From positions 1-64,000 of the forward strand of contig NZ_VFQC01000001.1 of assembly GCF_006717075.1 (NCBI RefSeq): a DNA stretch of 64,000 nucleotides, in the 5' to 3' direction. Source of the DNA: Haloactinospora alba. GTDB taxonomy: Bacteria > Actinomycetota > Actinomycetes > Streptosporangiales > Streptosporangiaceae. Under the pieces are notes generated by a model, which worked only from the letters and a program-made list of their open reading frames with translations, had not been told where the DNA came from and searched no databases. Below, piece by piece: positions 52,128-61,143 of this stretch (the stretch's first letter is position 1; every line of letters begins with the position of its first letter). Both the position numbers and the translations under genes were made by a program.

Positions 52128-55100
52128 GTGTCCTCCTCGTCCGGGTCGAACAGTGCGGTCTGCACGAGGCGGGGGGACTTGCCGCGCTGGATCCACCGCC
52201 CCCGCCCCGGCGGCTGGGCGTTGGCGTACACCCGCGGGAAGAGCTGCCCCTCGCCGCGGTCGCCGGACATGAGCAGGGAGGTGGTGCCGCTCTCCCGCAC
52301 GGCCTGCACCAGCGGGTCGTACATTCCGCGGCTGGCCCCGGCGACCCGGCGGGCGACCACGAAGTGCAACCCGATATCGCGCCCGTTGGGGACGAACGGC
52401 ACGAACGGCGCGAGCGGCTTCTGCCCGGCCGTGGTGAGCACGTCGTAGTCGTCGGCGAGCACCACGATGCGGGGTTCGGTGGTGGAACCGCCGGGGGAGT
52501 CCGTCTCGGCGTCGTCCGGCATCCGCCCCTCCAGCTCCTTGGCGACACCGCCCGCGAGACCGCCGCACACGCGCGCGTTGCTGGCGTAACCGCCCAGGTA
52601 GGGCTCGGGGATGGCCTCGCGCAGCGTCCGCCGCGGGTCCATCACCGCGAACACCACCTGGCCGGGGCCGTAACGGGCCATCAGCCCCTCGGCGACCAGC
52701 CGCAGCACGTTGGTCTTCCCGCACTCGCCGTCGCCCAGCACGAGCAGGTTCTGGTCGCGGTCGAACAGGTCGAGCGGCACGGGATCCAGTGCGCGTTCGT
52801 CCACCCCGATCGGCACCCGCCGGTCCTCCTCGTCCGGCCCGGGCAGTGTGCTGGCGGGCAGCCGCAGCGGCAGGGTGCGCACGGGCGGTGCGCCCGGCCC
52901 CCGCCACGCCCCGTTGACGGTGCGGGCGGTCTTCTCGACCACCTCGCCCAGGTTCTGCCCGTCTGGTTGGGAGTCGATCCGGGGCAGCGCCACCTGGGCG
53001 AACAGTTTCCGCTCGGTCAGCGCCCGGCCCGGGGTGTCGGTGCTGATGGTCTCGGCGAGCTTGCGGTCCACCGAGGAGTCCGAGGGGTCGTTCAGCCGCA
53101 GCTCCACCTTCTGCCCGAAGTTGGACTGCATGGTCATCCGCACGTCGTTCCAGCGCAGCATCGCCGCCACGACGTGGATGCCGTACCCGCCGCCGCGTTG
53201 CAGCAGGTCGGAGACCATGTCCTCGATCTCCTCGAAGTCGTCGCGGATCTCCCCGAACCCGTCCACGCACAGCACCACGTCCGTGCAGGGGATCTCCGGA
53301 ACCTCGCCGCGGGCGTGCATGCGGCGCAGCCGCTGCACCGAGTCGATGCCCCGCTTCCGGAACACCTCCTCGCGGTGTTCCAGCATCCCCCGCAGCTCCT
53401 CCACGGTGCGCCGCACCCGTTCGCTGTCGGTGCGCAGCGCCACCCCGCCGACGTGCGGCAGCTCGGACAGGGGCTGCAGTCCGCCGCCCACCAGGTCGAG
53501 GGCGTAGACCGCGACCTGGCTCGGGGTGTGGGTGAGTGCCAGGGACAGCACCATGGTGCGCAGCAGCGTCGTCTTTCCGGTCTGCGGCCCGCCGATGACG
53601 GCCATGTGGCCGCCGGAGGACGCGAGGTCCAGGCTCCACAGGCCCTGCCACTGCCTTCCGGGGTCGTCCAGCACCCCCACGGGAACCTCGAGGGGTGACA
53701 CGTCGGAGGGAAGACGCATGCCCGCCTCACCGACCTCGGGCTCTCCGGTGACCGCGTCCAGCGTGGTCGCCTGCGGCAGCGGCGGCAGCCAGACGCTGCG
53801 CGTGGGGTTACCGGCACGGGACAGCTGGTCCACCATCACGTCCAGCAGTGTGGGGCCGGCGGTGCGTTCCGGCAGCTCCTCACCGCCGCCGTGCTCCGCC
53901 GCGGCCGGTTCGTCCCCCAGCGGGCTCCCGCCCGCGTTGTGGGCGGGGTAGGGGAACGGCCGGGGGCGCCGCTCCTGCGACCGCTCCTCCTTCGCGGCGA
54001 CCGGCCCGCGGTACCCGCCGGAGACGTAGCTGGCCTTGAACCGCTGGTAGACGGTGGTGTCCACCTTCAGGTACCCGAACCCGGGCAGGGAGGGCAGGTG
54101 GAACGCGTCCGGGCTGTCCAGCACGGTGCGGCTCTCCTCCTCGGAGAAGGTGCGCAACCCCAACCGGTAGGACAGGTAGGTGTCCAACCCGCGCAGCTTG
54201 CCGCCCTCGATCCGCTGGCTGGACAGCAGCAGGTGCACCCCGATGCTGCGGCCGATCCGCCCGATGGACAGGAACAGTTCGATGAAGTCGGGCCGGGCGG
54301 TCAGCAGCTCGCCGAACTCGTCGATGATCACCAGCAGGTGGGGGAGCGGCGGCAGGCTCGGGTCCTGCTCGCGCCTGCGGGCGTAGTCGCCGATGCTGGC
54401 CACGTTGCCTGCGTCCCGCAGCACCTGCTGGCGGCGCTGCACCTCCCCGGACAGGCTCGCGTAGGCGCGTTCGATCAGCGCGGCGTCGTCCTCCAGGTTG
54501 GTGATGATCCCCGCGACGTGCGGCAGCCCCTCGAACGGCGCGAACGTCGCCCCGCCCTTGTAGTCCATCAGCACCATGCTGACGTCCTCGGGCGGGTGGG
54601 CGGTGGCCAGCGCCAGCACCAGGGTCCGCAGCAGCTCGCTCTTCCCGGACCCGGTGGCGCCCACGCACAGCCCGTGCGGTCCCATGCCGAGCTGGGCCGA
54701 CTCCTTCAGGTCCAGGATGATCGGTTGCCCCATGTCGTCCACGCCGACGGGGACCCGAAGGAACATGCGCTCCCCGCGCGGTTCCCACAGCCGCGCCACG
54801 TCCATGTCGCCCGGGTCCCCCACCCCCAGCATGGTGGGGAAGTCCGCGCTGCCGTTCTCCACGGCCGCCTCCTCGGCCGACTCCCGCGACAGCCGCAGCG
54901 GGGACAGCATCCGCGCCAACCCGTCGAGGACGGCCGCGGCGACGTCGTCCACGGCGGCGGTCAGCACCGGAGGGTCCTCGGAGCGCAGGTCCTCCATGCG
55001 CACCCGGTCGCCGGAGACCGTCAACCGGATGTTGACCTCCCCCGGTTCGGCGACCTGCTCACCCACCAGGTGGAGGACGGTCGCGCCGAGGGCGGCGGGC

Positions 55101-56131
55101 GACACGTCCTCGTCGGGCCGCGCGAGTTCCTGGGCGAGGCCGCCGTGGGTGTCGTGCACCACCAGCAGCCGGCGCATCATCCGGTAGGCCTCGCGTTTGC
55201 CGAGGCCGCGCCGCACCTCGGCGGCGAAGTCGGTGCGGGTGCGCAGCTCGTCGGCGAGCAGTGTCCCCAGCTTCGCGGGGGTGGAGGCCACCAGCCGGGT
55301 GTTCGTCCCGCCGTCGCGACGCTGCCGGTCCAGCACGTGCGGCAGCCACTTCACCCAGTCCCAGTCCCCGGAGCGCGACTCGGGGTAGGCCACCGCCAGT
55401 GCCGCGTCCTCCGGGGCGTGGAAGGCGCCGAACTGGGCGAGCAGCGCCCGCACCAGCCGCAGGACGTCGGCGCGTTCCCCGACCACGCTGACGTCCCCCG
55501 CCATGTCGAGGGGGACGGTGAACGGCATGTCCGGCACCGTCTCGAACCGCCGGATCGCCGCACGGGCCTCGGAGAGCATGAACGGGTCGTTGGGGGACAG
55601 CGCGGTGCCGCGCTCGGCCAGCTGCAGCGGCCGTCCCGGCATGACGCCCGTGCCGGCGCGTACCCGCAGGAAGTCCCGGTCCCTGCGGCGGCGCTCCCAC
55701 AACCGGGTGGGGTCGCGCACGATGTCGTACAGCGCCTCCGGCGGGGGGTCGAGCTGGCGCGCGTGGGCGCGGGCCTCGTTCTCCCACGCGTTGAGGTCCT
55801 CGCGCAGCTCCTCCAGGTACTCCAGGTACAGCTCCCGCTGGTTGCGGCGCTGCCGGGCGGACTGGCCGCGCCGGGAGAGCAGCATCCCCAGGGCGGCGAG
55901 CACAGCCACGACGAGAACCACCGCCCCGAGGGCCATGAACGCCGGGTTGCGCAGCACCATCATTATGGTCAGCGACGACATCATGCCGACCATCGGCAGG
56001 ATGGTCATGAGCGGGTTCGTCTGCGCGTTCCCGTCGGGCAGGGTCGGCGGCGCCTCCACCTCGTAGGGGTCCTGTTGCGGAGGCGGGTACACGGTCCGGG
56101 CCGGCCGGTGCGCGATACGGATCGTCACCAC
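52124..56131 (-). CDS. eccC: T7SS FtsK/SpoIIIE ATPase EccC (fused EccCa-EccCb)
   Basis: About 1335 residues. N-terminal two membrane helices (about 45-90: MVGMMSSLTIMMVLRNPAF, VVLVVAVLAALGMLL), then three FtsK/SpoIIIE ATPase domains with Walker A GATGSGKSELLRTL, GGPQTGKTTLLRTM and GDGECGKTNVLRL; the first also has Walker B LLVIIDEFGELL. This is the motor and substrate receptor of ESX secretion. GTG at 56131 or 56128 behind AGAGGA starts TIRIAHRPARTVYPPP as usual for EccC. Ca and Cb are fused into one chain, as in Streptomyces-type systems. Confidence 0.95.
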   Translation of the reverse strand: MVTIRIAHRPARTVYPPPQQDPYEVEAPPTLPDGNAQTNPLMTILPMVGMMSSLTIMMVLRNPAFMALGAVVLVVAVLAALGMLLSRRGQSARQRRNQRELYLEYLEELREDLNAWENEARAHARQLDPPPEALYDIVRDPTRLWERRRRDRDFLRVRAGTGVMPGRPLQLAERGTALSPNDPFMLSEARAAIRRFETVPDMPFTVPLDMAGDVSVVGERADVLRLVRALLAQFGAFHAPEDAALAVAYPESRSGDWDWVKWLPHVLDRQRRDGGTNTRLVASTPAKLGTLLADELRTRTDFAAEVRRGLGKREAYRMMRRLLVVHDTHGGLAQELARPDEDVSPAALGATVLHLVGEQVAEPGEVNIRLTVSGDRVRMEDLRSEDPPVLTAAVDDVAAAVLDGLARMLSPLRLSRESAEEAAVENGSADFPTMLGVGDPGDMDVARLWEPRGERMFLRVPVGVDDMGQPIILDLKESAQLGMGPHGLCVGATGSGKSELLRTLVLALATAHPPEDVSMVLMDYKGGATFAPFEGLPHVAGIITNLEDDAALIERAYASLSGEVQRRQQVLRDAGNVASIGDYARRREQDPSLPPLPHLLVIIDEFGELLTARPDFIELFLSIGRIGRSIGVHLLLSSQRIEGGKLRGLDTYLSYRLGLRTFSEEESRTVLDSPDAFHLPSLPGFGYLKVDTTVYQRFKASYVSGGYRGPVAAKEERSQERRPRPFPYPAHNAGGSPLGDEPAAAEHGGGEELPERTAGPTLLDVMVDQLSRAGNPTRSVWLPPLPQATTLDAVTGEPEVGEAGMRLPSDVSPLEVPVGVLDDPGRQWQGLWSLDLASSGGHMAVIGGPQTGKTTLLRTMVLSLALTHTPSQVAVYALDLVGGGLQPLSELPHVGGVALRTDSERVRRTVEELRGMLEHREEVFRKRGIDSVQRLRRMHARGEVPEIPCTDVVLCVDGFGEIRDDFEEIEDMVSDLLQRGGGYGIHVVAAMLRWNDVRMTMQSNFGQKVELRLNDPSDSSVDRKLAETISTDTPGRALTERKLFAQVALPRIDSQPDGQNLGEVVEKTARTVNGAWRGPGAPPVRTLPLRLPASTLPGPDEEDRRVPIGVDERALDPVPLDLFDRDQNLLVLGDGECGKTNVLRLVAEGLMARYGPGQVVFAVMDPRRTLREAIPEPYLGGYASNARVCGGLAGGVAKELEGRMPDDAETDSPGGSTTEPRIVVLADDYDVLTTAGQKPLAPFVPFVPNGRDIGLHFVVARRVAGASRGMYDPLVQAVRESGTTSLLMSGDRGEGQLFPRVYANAQPPGRGRWIQRGKSPRLVQTALFDPDEEDT

Positions 56132-56325
56132 GGTTCCTCTCATTACGGGACGCATAGATCCTAATGCCGACACGTGGCACAACCCGGTGCGCGGGCGAAC
56201 GCCGCGGCGGGCACGACGCGGTGGAGGCCGCCGGACCGGGGCGCCCGGCGGAGAGCGGACGCGGGAGCCCGGGGCCGTACCCGTGCGCCGTCACGTTCCG
56301 GCCGGCCGCGGACGCGGCGCCGGGG

Positions 56326-57192
56326 CTATGTCCGCGAGGCGGACGGTTCGCTCGGGTCCGGACGCAGCCGGGCCAGCCGGTCGTGCGTGTCGGTCCCGGG
56401 TTCCGCGCTGTACAGCACCAGTCGCAGGTCGCTGTCGGGGAAGCGCAGTGTCTGGCAGTCGAGTTCCAGCGTGCCGAGCTCGGGATGCGTGAGGTGTTTA
56501 CGCAGCGCGGGGGTCGTTCCCACCTCGTGGTGCGCCCAACTGTCCGCGAACTCCGGGTGGTGGTGGCCGAACTCCTCGACCAGGCGGGCGAGCCGGGCGT
56601 CGCGGGGGTGGTGTGCCGCCGCCCCGCGCAGTTCCGCGGCGGCCTGCCTGGCGAAGGCCCCCTCCTGTCCCGGGGCGCCCCGGCACACCGTGTTTCCCCC
56701 GCGCGCGGCGATCCGTAGCACGTTGCGTTCCTCCGGGGGCAGCGCGGCGAAGTCCGCGATCAGGGCGGAGGCCATGGTGTTCCAGGCGAGTACGTCGTAC
56801 CGCGCGTCGCACACGTAGGCCGCCATGTCGGTGAGGCGGTCGAGCAGGGCGATGACCCCTCCCGGGAGGGGATCCGGTGCCGTGTGGCGTGGCGGCGGTG
56901 CGTATCCGGCGAGCCGGAACAGATGCCCCCGCTGCGGCCCGGGGAGCCGCAACGCGTCCGCGAGCGCGTCGACCACCTGCGATGACGGGTGCGAGGCGCG
57001 GGCCTGCTCCAACCGTTCGTAGTAGTCCACCGACACACCGGCGAGATCGGCCACCTCCTCGCGCCGCAGTCCCGGAGTGCGCCGCGGCCGCCCACCGCGG
57101 CGCAGCTCCATCCCGACATCGGCGGGCTGCCGTGCCTCGCGGCAGCTCCGCAGGAAACCGGCGAGTTCCTGTCCGTCCACACTCACCACCAT
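56326..57192 (-). CDS. XRE-family regulator with MmyB-type C-terminal domain
   Basis: 288 residues. N-terminal helix-turn-helix: FLRSCREARQPADVGM, TPGLRREEVADLAGVSVDYY, ERLEQARASHPSSQVVDALA. C-terminal MmyB-like ligand domain (PGGVIALLDRLTDMAAYVCD, DVLAWNTMASALIADFAALP, HPELGTLELDCQTLRFPDSD). Such regulators sit divergent from the oxidoreductase they control and bind palindromes in between; a perfect 31-bp palindrome lies 17 bases upstream of the start. Targets are probably the SnoaL/NmrA genes from 57309. Confidence 0.9.
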   Translation of the reverse strand: MVVSVDGQELAGFLRSCREARQPADVGMELRRGGRPRRTPGLRREEVADLAGVSVDYYERLEQARASHPSSQVVDALADALRLPGPQRGHLFRLAGYAPPPRHTAPDPLPGGVIALLDRLTDMAAYVCDARYDVLAWNTMASALIADFAALPPEERNVLRIAARGGNTVCRGAPGQEGAFARQAAAELRGAAAHHPRDARLARLVEEFGHHHPEFADSWAHHEVGTTPALRKHLTHPELGTLELDCQTLRFPDSDLRLVLYSAEPGTDTHDRLARLRPDPSEPSASRT

Positions 57193-57208
57193 GCCAGCCC
57201 TCGGTGGC

Positions 57209-57239
57209 GTTAGCCCCGGACCGCTGGTCCGGGGCTAAC
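57209..57239. promoter_or_regulatory. 31-bp perfect palindrome, likely operator of the XRE/MmyB regulator
   Basis: Arms GTTAGCCCCGGACC and GGTCCGGGGCTAAC (14 bp each, perfect) around GCT. It is located in the intergenic region between the regulator (start 57192) and the SnoaL-like gene (start 57309). Position and symmetry fit an operator for both directions; a terminator is unlikely because genes diverge here. Confidence 0.75.
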
Positions 57240-57308
57240 GCGGCCGTTCCCGTCCGCGTTCCGCTGCCGGAGGATGGGGCCACTACGACGATGAGCGGAG
57301 GTAACGCC

Positions 57309-57752
57309 ATGCCACGTTCCGCGGACGAGGTGTTCCAGCGGATGCTGGATCTCCTGTTGGCGAAGGACATGGACGGGGTCGCCGACCTGTGGGCGCCGGA
57401 CGGGGTGGCCGAGTTCCCGTTCGCCACGGCGGGGGCTCCCGCGCGGCTCGTGGGCCGGGAGGCGGTGCGCGAGTACCTGTCCGGCTACCCGGACCTGTAC
57501 GACGTCACCGGTTTCCCGTCGGTCCTGTCGCACCGGACGCGTGACCCGGCCACGGCCGTGGCCGAGTTCACCGCCGTGGGGCGGACCGTCGCCACGGGCA
57601 GCCCCTACGAGATGAGTTACGTCGTGGTACTCACGGTGCGGGAAGGGCGCATCGTGGTGTACCGCGACTACTGGAGCCCGGTGCAGGCGGCGAGAGCACG
57701 CGGGGACCTCAACGGGTTGGCGGACGCGCTGCGCGAGGAGGTTTCCGCATGA
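57309..57752 (+). CDS. SnoaL-like/NTF2-fold protein
   Basis: 147 residues from ATG 57309 (GGAGG upstream; ATG 57291 also in frame). NTF2-like cone fold: VFQRMLDLLLAKDMDGVADL, WAPDGVAEFPFATAG, VGREAVREYLSGYPDL, RIVVYRDYWSPVQ. Such proteins are cyclases, isomerases or binding partners for small hydrophobic molecules. Its stop overlaps the NmrA-like gene start (ATGA). Both probably respond to the divergent XRE regulator. Confidence 0.8.
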   Translation: MPRSADEVFQRMLDLLLAKDMDGVADLWAPDGVAEFPFATAGAPARLVGREAVREYLSGYPDLYDVTGFPSVLSHRTRDPATAVAEFTAVGRTVATGSPYEMSYVVVLTVREGRIVVYRDYWSPVQAARARGDLNGLADALREEVSA

Positions 57753-58573
57753 CGGTCCTGATCACCGGTGGTACCGGGAAGACGGGACACCCGCTCGCCG
57801 CGGAGCTGCGCGAACACGGATCCGACATCCGGGTCGCGAGCCGCACCCCGGGGCGGGAGGGCGCGTTCTTCGACTGGGCGGACCCGGGATCCCACCGCCC
57901 TGTTGTGCGTGGCGTGGAGCGCCTCTACCTGGTGCCGCCCCTCCTCTCCGTCGACCCCATGCCGATGGTGCGGCCCTTCCTCGACGCGGCGCACGCGGAG
58001 GGTGTGCGCCGCGTGGTGGTGCTGAGCTCCTCCGCGGTGCTGGCCGACGCTCCCGGGCTGGCGGAACTCCGGTTCGTCGCCCGCGAGTTCCCGGAGTGGG
58101 CGGTGCTGCGCCCTTCCGGATTCATGCAGAACTTCGTGGGAGCACACCCCGTGGCAGCCGGGATCCGCGAGCACGGTGAGATCCGCACGGCCGCCGGAGA
58201 CGGCAGACTCGGGTGGGTCGATGCCGCCGACATCGCGGCCGTGGCGGCGCGACTGCTGCTCGCTCCGGAGATCGCCAGCGGCGAGCGGTTCGTCACCGGG
58301 CCGGAAACACTCAGTTACCCCCAGGCAGCGTCGATCATCGGCGACGCCACGGGGAAGCCGGTACACCATCGCGACGTGTCGGCGGAGGACCTGGCCCGGA
58401 GCTATCGCGAGACCGGTATGCCCGATCCCTTCGCCAGCGCGCTCGCGGGGTTCGACCGGGACATCAGCCAAGGGGCGGAGGACCACGTCTCACCGGAGGT
58501 GGAACGGCTCACGGGCCGCCCGGCCCGCTCGTTCCGCGATTTCGTACGCGCCAACCGTGACGGGTTCGGTTAG
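57749..58573 (+). CDS. NmrA-like NAD(P)-binding protein
   Basis: 274 residues. Rossmann start VLITGGTGKTGHPLAAELRE with GGTGKTG cofactor loop, and the NmrA/atypical-SDR pattern (VVLSSSAVLADAPGL, VLRPSGFMQNFVGAHP, GWVDAADIAAVAARLLL, ITGPETLSY-like FVTGPETLSYPQAA). No classical catalytic Tyr-Lys is obvious, so it may be a redox sensor or a quinone reductase. Coupled to the SnoaL-like gene. Confidence 0.85.
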   Translation: MTVLITGGTGKTGHPLAAELREHGSDIRVASRTPGREGAFFDWADPGSHRPVVRGVERLYLVPPLLSVDPMPMVRPFLDAAHAEGVRRVVVLSSSAVLADAPGLAELRFVAREFPEWAVLRPSGFMQNFVGAHPVAAGIREHGEIRTAAGDGRLGWVDAADIAAVAARLLLAPEIASGERFVTGPETLSYPQAASIIGDATGKPVHHRDVSAEDLARSYRETGMPDPFASALAGFDRDISQGAEDHVSPEVERLTGRPARSFRDFVRANRDGFG

Positions 58574-58646
58574 GGAACCCGGAAACCCGGCAACGGCGCG
58601 GTGCGGGCGCGTCCCGCCCCCGGTTCCGTGGTCAGGGCCGGCGGCG

Positions 58647-58679
58647 CGTTCCGGGACGGCACCGTACCGTCCCGGAACG
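58647..58679. terminator. Bidirectional hairpin between convergent NmrA-like genes
   Basis: 13-bp perfect stem (CGTTCCGGGACGG with CCGTCCCGGAACG) and a 7-base loop, between two converging genes (stops at 58573 and 58718). Confidence 0.75.
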
Positions 58680-58717
58680 GCCGACCGCCCGCGTCGACCC
58701 GGGAGAACCCGAACGGG

Positions 58718-59587
58718 TCAGACCGTCGCCGCGGCGGGGAGGAAGTCCTCGGCGTGGTCGACGGCCCACTCCCGGAACGTGCGGGCCGGGCGGCCGGTGA
58801 CCTCGGCCACGTCCGCGGTGACCGGTTCCGGGTTGTCGACCATCGCCGCCCAGGTGTCGAGCGCCTGCTCGGCGAAGCCCGGGTCGCCGACGTGGGCGAG
58901 GAACCGTTGCCGGGTCTCCTCCCGGGAGAGCTCCTCCCAGCGCACCGGGCTTCCGATTGCCTCACCGATGGTGCGGGCCTGCTCGGCCTGGGTGAGCACC
59001 TCGGGCCCGGTGAGGTTGTACGTGCTGCCGGTGTGCCCCTCCTCGGTGAGGGCCAGCACCGCGACGTCGGCGACATCGCGCTCGTGGACGAGCGAACGCC
59101 CCGCCCCGCCGTAGGACCACCGGACGGCCCCGTACCGGCGGATGTCGTCGGCCCACCCGAGCGTGTTGACCGCCAGACCGCCGACGCGCAGGAAAGTCCA
59201 TTCCAGTCCGGCGTCCCGGATCGCCCGCTCGATACGCCCCCACACTCCAGGGGTCTCGGGCTCGGGCTCCCCGGGGGCGCCCATGGCGGAGAAGTAGACG
59301 ACGCGGCGCGCGTGCCGGGCGATCGTGTCGATGAGGGCCTCGACGCCGTCGGCCGAAGGGAATGGCCACAGCAGGAACACGGTGTCCACCCCCTCCAGCG
59401 CGGGTTCCAGTGCCTGGGGCGACGCCAGGTCGCCGCCGACGGCCTCGACCCCGTCGGGAAGCGCGGCGCTGGCGGGATCGCGGGTGAGGACGCGGAAGTC
59501 GGTGCCCCGGGCGCGCAGCTGGGAGACGATGTGGTGCCCCACGTTGCCGGTCGCCCCGGTGACCAGGATTTTCCCTCGTGCTGCCAT
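58718..59587 (-). CDS. NmrA-like NAD(P)-binding protein behind a SoxR-type box
   Basis: 289 residues from ATG 59587. Same family as the convergent gene: ILVTGATGNVGHHIVSQLRA, VDTVFLLWPFPSADGVEALI, VVYFSAMGAPGEPEPET, VHERDVADVAVLALTEEG, YNLTGPEVLTQAEQA and ETRQRFLAHVGDPGFAEQAL. Quinone-reductase-like atypical SDR. About 80 bases upstream is a near-consensus SoxR box. In Streptomyces, SoxR controls similar NAD-dependent reductases in response to redox-active compounds, so this is a likely SoxR-regulon gene. Confidence 0.85.
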   Translation of the reverse strand: MAARGKILVTGATGNVGHHIVSQLRARGTDFRVLTRDPASAALPDGVEAVGGDLASPQALEPALEGVDTVFLLWPFPSADGVEALIDTIARHARRVVYFSAMGAPGEPEPETPGVWGRIERAIRDAGLEWTFLRVGGLAVNTLGWADDIRRYGAVRWSYGGAGRSLVHERDVADVAVLALTEEGHTGSTYNLTGPEVLTQAEQARTIGEAIGSPVRWEELSREETRQRFLAHVGDPGFAEQALDTWAAMVDNPEPVTADVAEVTGRPARTFREWAVDHAEDFLPAAATV

Positions 59588-59666
59588 GGCGTGCTCCGTT
59601 CTGGACAGGTGCCGCCCCGGGCTCGGTTCTCCGGGGGCTCGGATCGGATCCACGATCACCCTGACC

Positions 59667-59684
59667 CCTCAACTTGACTTGAGG
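59667..59684. promoter_or_regulatory. SoxR-type binding box
   Basis: CCTCAACTTGACTTGAGG, 18 bp, differing from the SoxR consensus CCTCAAGTTNACTTGAGG only in the centre. A minus-strand TTGACC overlaps its edge as expected for MerR-family promoters with the operator in the spacer. It faces the NmrA-like gene starting at 59587. The soxR gene itself is not in the window. Confidence 0.75.
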
Positions 59685-59780
59685 TCAACCCGTGGTGGAA
59701 GGACAGCATTCCTCCGGGGGCGAGGTGTCGGGGAGGATGATCCGGTCCTGTCCCAGGGCGTGGTCCGGGCCGGTAACAGC

Positions 59781-59812
59781 GGGTGCCGCCCCGGAACGCA
59801 GGGGCGGCACCC
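59781..59812. terminator. Terminator hairpin after the three-gene operon
   Basis: 12-bp perfect stem (GGGTGCCGCCCC with GGGGCGGCACCC) and 8-base loop, 30 bases beyond the stop of the minus-strand membrane-protein gene at 59842. Confidence 0.75.
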
Positions 59813-59841
59813 GGTTCGGTGTGAGTGCGGCGGAGCACCGG

Positions 59842-61143
59842 TCAGTGCCCGGTGCCTGATGGAAGCTCGGAGACGTCGCCCTCGCGCGGCGGCTTGTCAT
59901 CCGATCCGTCCGGCTCCGCCCCGCCTGCTTCCGCGTCGCGCTGGGCGGTGTCCGAACCGTCGCCGTGCTCCCGGGCGTCCGAGTCCTCCGGTGCGGTGGG
60001 GGAGCCGGTGCGGGGAGGAACGTCGAACAGGGGAGGCTCTTCCTCCTCCCACGCGTTGTCCACGGCGTAGGACTCCCGGAACCGCCGCGCCAGTTCCGAC
60101 AGGCCGCTGCCCTCCAGCAGCACGGCGAGCTGGTCGACGACCTGCTCCTCCTCGTACCCGCCGGCACCGGAGGTCATGGTCGCCACCAGTGCCCGGAGGA
60201 GATCCAACGGGTCGTCCTCCCGTTCGGCCGAGGCACCGTCCCCGCCGTCGCGGGGACCGGAGCCCGGGCCGCCTGTGGAGAACGCGCCGGCGCCGCTGCC
60301 GGGCCCGGTTCCCATGCCGTCCGGTCCGTCCCCGAGGTCCCCGGAACCCGCCAGCTCCGCCACCAGCTCCCGGTAGAGGCGCGGGATGTCGTTGCCGCTC
60401 GCCGCGGCTGACAACCGGGACAGCGTGCCGATCCGGTCGACCGTCTCATCGATCCGCTGCGAGTCCCGCGACAACCACCACACCACCGCCTGTCCGGGGT
60501 CGGCGAGGACGTCGTTGCCCAGGTAGTTCCGCTGGCTGCGTTCGACCTCGCGTTCCTGCTCCCGCAGCTCCTCGTCCTTGCGGAGGTCGCGGATGCGGTT
60601 CAGCCGCTGGGCGTCCTCCTCGCGCAGTTCCACCCGCACGTCCTCGGCCCACACCTCCAGCATCCCCTGTTCGAGCGGGATCACCTCCCCCAGCGCCGCT
60701 GACACGCGGTGGCGCACCACCCCGTACTCCTCGGGCGCCTCGCCCCTGGTCAGCGTGCCGGCCCGGTCCAGTACCAGGCTGGTGGCCATCCCCTGGGTCC
60801 CCGCGTTCAGGGGAGCGTGCGCCCGCCAGTGCACGACGGCGGAGAAGAGGAAGTCGTAGTCCTGGTGGGCGCTCGGCAGGGGGACCTGTGACAGGTGCTT
60901 GCGCTGCGGCGCGGGAGAGGCGTCGGCGGCCACGTGGTGTTCCTGGGCGGGACCCGCGTTGACCGGAACGGGAACGGGGTCCTCGTGCCGGGAGAGGTGG
61001 AACAGCAGGGCGGGAATCCCCACGAGCGCCAGTAGCGCTGGTGCCCAGAGCAGGGCCCACCACCCGGCGAACACGGCGGAGAGCACCACCACAGCCGCGG
61101 CCGCGGCGCCCGCCGCCACCCACGTGCGGTTCTCCTTGCTCAT
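59842..61143 (-). CDS. Two-helix membrane protein with SPFH-like charged region
   Basis: 433 residues, last gene of the coupled operon; its ATG overlaps the NTPase stop (ATGA). Two membrane helices at about 9-48 (TWVAAGAAAAAVVVLSAVFA, WALLWAPALLALVGIPALLF) lead to a cytoplasmic part: YDFLFSAVVHWRAHAPLNAG, LEVWAEDVRVELREEDAQRL, a charged coiled coil (LRKDEELREQEREVERSQRN), YLGNDVLADPGQAVVWWLSR, and a disordered acidic tail. It resembles an uncharacterised, SPFH/band-7-like family of Streptomyces. It could be the membrane-acting or anchoring subunit of the system; that is inference. Confidence 0.7.
   Translation of the reverse strand: MSKENRTWVAAGAAAAAVVVLSAVFAGWWALLWAPALLALVGIPALLFHLSRHEDPVPVPVNAGPAQEHHVAADASPAPQRKHLSQVPLPSAHQDYDFLFSAVVHWRAHAPLNAGTQGMATSLVLDRAGTLTRGEAPEEYGVVRHRVSAALGEVIPLEQGMLEVWAEDVRVELREEDAQRLNRIRDLRKDEELREQEREVERSQRNYLGNDVLADPGQAVVWWLSRDSQRIDETVDRIGTLSRLSAAASGNDIPRLYRELVAELAGSGDLGDGPDGMGTGPGSGAGAFSTGGPGSGPRDGGDGASAEREDDPLDLLRALVATMTSGAGGYEEEQVVDQLAVLLEGSGLSELARRFRESYAVDNAWEEEEPPLFDVPPRTGSPTAPEDSDAREHGDGSDTAQRDAEAGGAEPDGSDDKPPREGDVSELPSGTGH

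Noticed and set aside
53891..56164. A long plus-strand open frame opposite eccC
   Set aside because: His/Gly/Pro/Arg-rich shadow of the eccC coding strand with no recognisable domain.
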